A DNA stretch of 64,000 nucleotides. It comes from Okeanomitos corallinicola TIOX110. Its GTDB lineage: Bacteria; Cyanobacteriota; Cyanobacteriia; Cyanobacteriales; Nostocaceae. The stretch lies in the NCBI RefSeq assembly GCF_038050375.1, contig NZ_CP150886.1, forward strand, positions 5,063,318-5,127,317. The letters are read 5' to 3'. The number at the start of each line of letters is the position of its first letter. Positions within the stretch are counted from its first letter, which is position 1. Positions 61,672-64,000 of the stretch are shown one piece after another. The notes below the pieces were generated by a model that saw only the letters and a list, made by a program, of their open reading frames with translations, was not told the DNA's origin and made no database searches. Position numbers and translations under genes: made by a program.

Positions 61672-63243
61672 TTAATTACTCTTTTTTTGTAGGTCTTTTT
61701 TTAATTGTGACATTAAAGCTGGATCATTTATCAATAAATTATTCTCTGTTTCTGTAGTAAATTGTAAATCTTTTTCTTGCAATCCTTCAAGAATATATTC
61801 TTTCCAAATTTTACTAGGAGATATATTAGCTGACTTGATATCTATAAATGATCTTTGCTGGAGCAATTCCAAACTTTCTAAAATTAATCTTGACCCTGTT
61901 TTTGGTAAATGTCCTGGTAAAACATTACTTGTAAAAGTCAATACAGCAGTTAAATCTGGATGCAAGACCAACCAATACATAATATACTTTTCCAAGTCAG
62001 ATAAGCAATTAAACTGTTGCTCTAAAATTCTGCGAATATCACCAAAAATGAGAGTTCCCTGTTCTAAAAATTGATAAATATTACCACCAAATAAATTTTT
62101 AATTGTGGTGGCGACTAATTTTAAAAATAATGGATGTCCATTATAGGCATCAATTAATATATTCGTATCTGTATAATCTAAGGTTGTTAATCCTTTATTT
62201 TCTAGTATCAGGAAACTTTCTGTTGTACTTAAACCATCTAAATTTAATGATCTAACTGGTAGCTTTTCTCCTTCAATTTCTGCAAGTTCTGGTGGCTTTT
62301 CCCGACTGGTAATTAATAAACAACTTTGATGTTGACAATTCCCAACTCTTGTGATTAACTCACCATAACCTTGATAACCTGTGCAATATTGAATTTGTGA
62401 GTGTTGATCAAGTTTTTTGGTTTTAAGCACCTGGGAATTATTATATAAAATTGCGTTAAAATCATCTAAAACTATCAGACAGCGGACTTGACGTAAGCTA
62501 TCAATTAATTGGGAAATTCTATGATTTAATGTGATTGTCTCGTCTATTTCTGCTGTTGGTGATAATATCTGCATCAGATCAGTTAACAACATATCTATAG
62601 ATGGAAATAGATGCAGCGATCGCCAAATTACATATTCAAATTGATCTTGAATTTCCTGAGCTAATTTAATAGAAAAAGTAGTTTTTCCAATTCCTCCCAT
62701 ACCTAAAACTGCTACTAATCTACAGTCCTGTTGTAAAATCCATTCTGAGACTGTGGTTAACTCCGTATTCCGTCCATGGAAGCTACTCACATCTACTGCT
62801 TCACCCCAGTCTTGAAACCTCTTTGACTCAGTTGGGAAAGTGTCCAGTTCTAGCTTTGTGGAATTTTTAATGAGTGAATTTACTTGCTGTGCATAAAAAA
62901 AGTTTTTCTTATACCCTGCATTTTCTAATAAATGGGTGACATGACTCCAATTTTTTAACTTGACTGAATATCCTAATTGGTTAGTCAGCATCTCTTCTAT
63001 ATACTTATATATTCCATTAGAAAGATAAACCCTGACGGTGCTACTATTGCGGCTATGGTAAACCCTTTTAGCTATTTCCGCAGGACTACAACCGCAAAGC
63101 AAACCTCTGAGTAATTTCTTTTCTACAGGTGTCAAAGCTTTTCGTTTTGCAGAAGCTAAGTCTAGATACAATTTTTCTAACTCCCAATTTTTTTGAGCTT
63201 CTATAAATTCTTCTTCTTGAAGTTGAAAATCTGCTACTGACAT
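61672..63243 (-). CDS. STAND (NB-ARC) ATPase with N-terminal HTH, no C-terminal repeats
   Basis: 523 residues. Residues about 36-90 resemble a LuxR-type HTH or the vMAP-like N-terminal module seen in cyanobacterial WD40-STAND proteins ('LTPVEKKLLRGLLCGCSPAEIAKRVYHS'). The NB-ARC core follows: Walker A G-M-G-G-I-G-K-T-T (181-189), 'WRSLHLFPS', Walker B 'CLIVLDDFNAIL', 'CLLITSREKP', and 'YNGHPLFLKLVATTIK'. It stops after the winged-helix region, without the WD40 or TPR array that usually forms the sensor. It may be a complete small switch or a truncated member. Confidence 0.85.
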   Translation of the reverse strand: MSVADFQLQEEEFIEAQKNWELEKLYLDLASAKRKALTPVEKKLLRGLLCGCSPAEIAKRVYHSRNSSTVRVYLSNGIYKYIEEMLTNQLGYSVKLKNWSHVTHLLENAGYKKNFFYAQQVNSLIKNSTKLELDTFPTESKRFQDWGEAVDVSSFHGRNTELTTVSEWILQQDCRLVAVLGMGGIGKTTFSIKLAQEIQDQFEYVIWRSLHLFPSIDMLLTDLMQILSPTAEIDETITLNHRISQLIDSLRQVRCLIVLDDFNAILYNNSQVLKTKKLDQHSQIQYCTGYQGYGELITRVGNCQHQSCLLITSREKPPELAEIEGEKLPVRSLNLDGLSTTESFLILENKGLTTLDYTDTNILIDAYNGHPLFLKLVATTIKNLFGGNIYQFLEQGTLIFGDIRRILEQQFNCLSDLEKYIMYWLVLHPDLTAVLTFTSNVLPGHLPKTGSRLILESLELLQQRSFIDIKSANISPSKIWKEYILEGLQEKDLQFTTETENNLLINDPALMSQLKKDLQKKSN

Positions 63244-63645
63244 TATTGCTAGTAAGGTATTTACATTTTTATTAACGATATACTAACGTTGTTTCCGTAA
63301 AGTCCGAATAAACTAACAGTAAAGTTATAACGAATTTTATAACACTTGTTAGGTGATTTTTCAGTAACTACTTAGGTATGCTAATAGTTAACAGAAATTT
63401 CATATAACTTCTTGGAAACTTTAAAAAAGAAAACCCAGTCAATAACAGAAAGTTGATTTGAAATTGTTGTTTAGACAGTGTTTGCGCTGTATCCAAGACA
63501 ACATTTCATAGATAAATTCCACTTTTTGGTTAACTCAAACCTAAAAATGTTATACACGCAAACAAGTCTGAGTATATGTAGTTTCCACTTTTTTAAAACT
63601 AACTTTTCTGAAAACTCACTGGATATGTGAAGGGTGTCACCGATA
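63244..63645. other. About 400-bp divergent intergenic region
   Basis: AT-rich, holding the promoters of the STAND gene and the small gene at 63646. No hairpin, repeat or RNA gene was recognised. Confidence 0.5.
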
Positions 63646-63900
63646 ATGAGAATTAAAAACGTTGTAGAAACAGCTTTAAAAACGGGTTATTTAACTATCC
63701 AAGCAGAAAACCAACTCAGAAAGCTTCTAGCAACTCAATACGACTTTGAAGATTTAAATGCTTTTATGTCCTTACAAGAAGCGGCAATGATGGGTAGTGT
63801 CAAGCAGGAATCAAGAGAATTATTTCAAGGTAAGTCGGCTGAGAAAACTTTAGTATTGGTAAACTTCGCCGAATTTATAGACAAATATAGTCATCTATAG
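63646..63900 (+). CDS. Small hypothetical protein
   Basis: 84 residues from ATG 63646; an in-frame GTG at 63634 adds four residues. Helical: 'RIKNVVETALKTGYLTIQAENQLRKLLATQYDFEDLNAFMSLQEAAMMGSV'. This resembles a common cyanobacterial small-protein group without a known function. No membrane segment. The last 100 bp of the window after it hold no feature I can identify. Confidence 0.65.
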   Translation: MRIKNVVETALKTGYLTIQAENQLRKLLATQYDFEDLNAFMSLQEAAMMGSVKQESRELFQGKSAEKTLVLVNFAEFIDKYSHL

Positions 63901-64000
63901 TCATTAATCACACAGAAGTCAGCTAAAATAACTCATATAGACTTTCTTGTGCAAAGGGAACTGAGCAAGAATTTTGTATATTATCAGCCCGAAGATATGA

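Overview
This window is a piece of chromosome from a filamentous, very probably heterocyst-forming cyanobacterium of the Anabaena/Dolichospermum/Nostoc type. The evidence is a membrane-anchored phycobilisome linker (CpcL), the cyanobacterial panC/cmk fusion, several cyanobacterial DUF families (DUF1997, DUF3153, DUF4079), an AT-rich base composition, frequent GCGATCGC (HIP1) octamers, heptamer tandem repeats and many small palindromic or MITE-like repeats. No rRNA, tRNA, CRISPR array or complete transposase gene was seen.

Housekeeping genes form scattered short operons: cpcL (2.0 kb); an RCK-type channel protein, hydrolase and membrane-protein group (2.9-9.4 kb); thrC (14.1 kb); deoC-recO-MFS exporter (30.0-33.3 kb); a glycosyltransferase (33.8 kb); gpmI-secG-metalloprotease (36.0-38.7 kb); an ABC-F ATPase and sodB (42.8-45.3 kb); panC/cmk and rlpA (45.9-48.8 kb); glsA and a DUF2237 gene (49.6-51.0 kb); and argB and aroK (60.0-61.6 kb).

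Between them lie several accessory or conflict modules. (1) 10.2-14.1 kb: a compact four-gene operon with an unknown 208-aa protein, a QueC/QatC-like PP-loop enzyme, an XRE-HTH/ImmA-like protein whose HExxH motif reads HGxxH, and a PIN nuclease. It has a candidate self-regulatory operator in its promoter and is the best candidate here for an undescribed defence system. (2) 22.6-27.9 kb: an iSTAND/MoxR/vWA operon, matching the published 'ternary' NTP-dependent conflict systems, facing a GUN4-domain effector candidate. Between them is a papain-fold toxin-like gene with a broken start, plus its neighbour, bracketed by identical 46-bp direct repeats. (3) 28.7 kb: an apparently solitary C5 DNA methyltransferase. 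(4) 38.9-42.5 kb: an AAA ATPase/DUF4276 (TOPRIM-like) pair and two PIN-toxin modules, one bracketed by the same repeat family as the papain cassette. (5) 61.7 kb: a STAND (NB-ARC) ATPase with no C-terminal repeat domain.

Two more items stand out. One is a 1661-aa surface protein with a near-identical 708-bp tandem duplication, next to a 69-aa PEP-CTERM protein with almost no mature domain. The other is a probable structured RNA of about 175 nt at 4990-5167 (rod-like hairpin plus terminator). All function calls come from reading motifs; no database search was possible.
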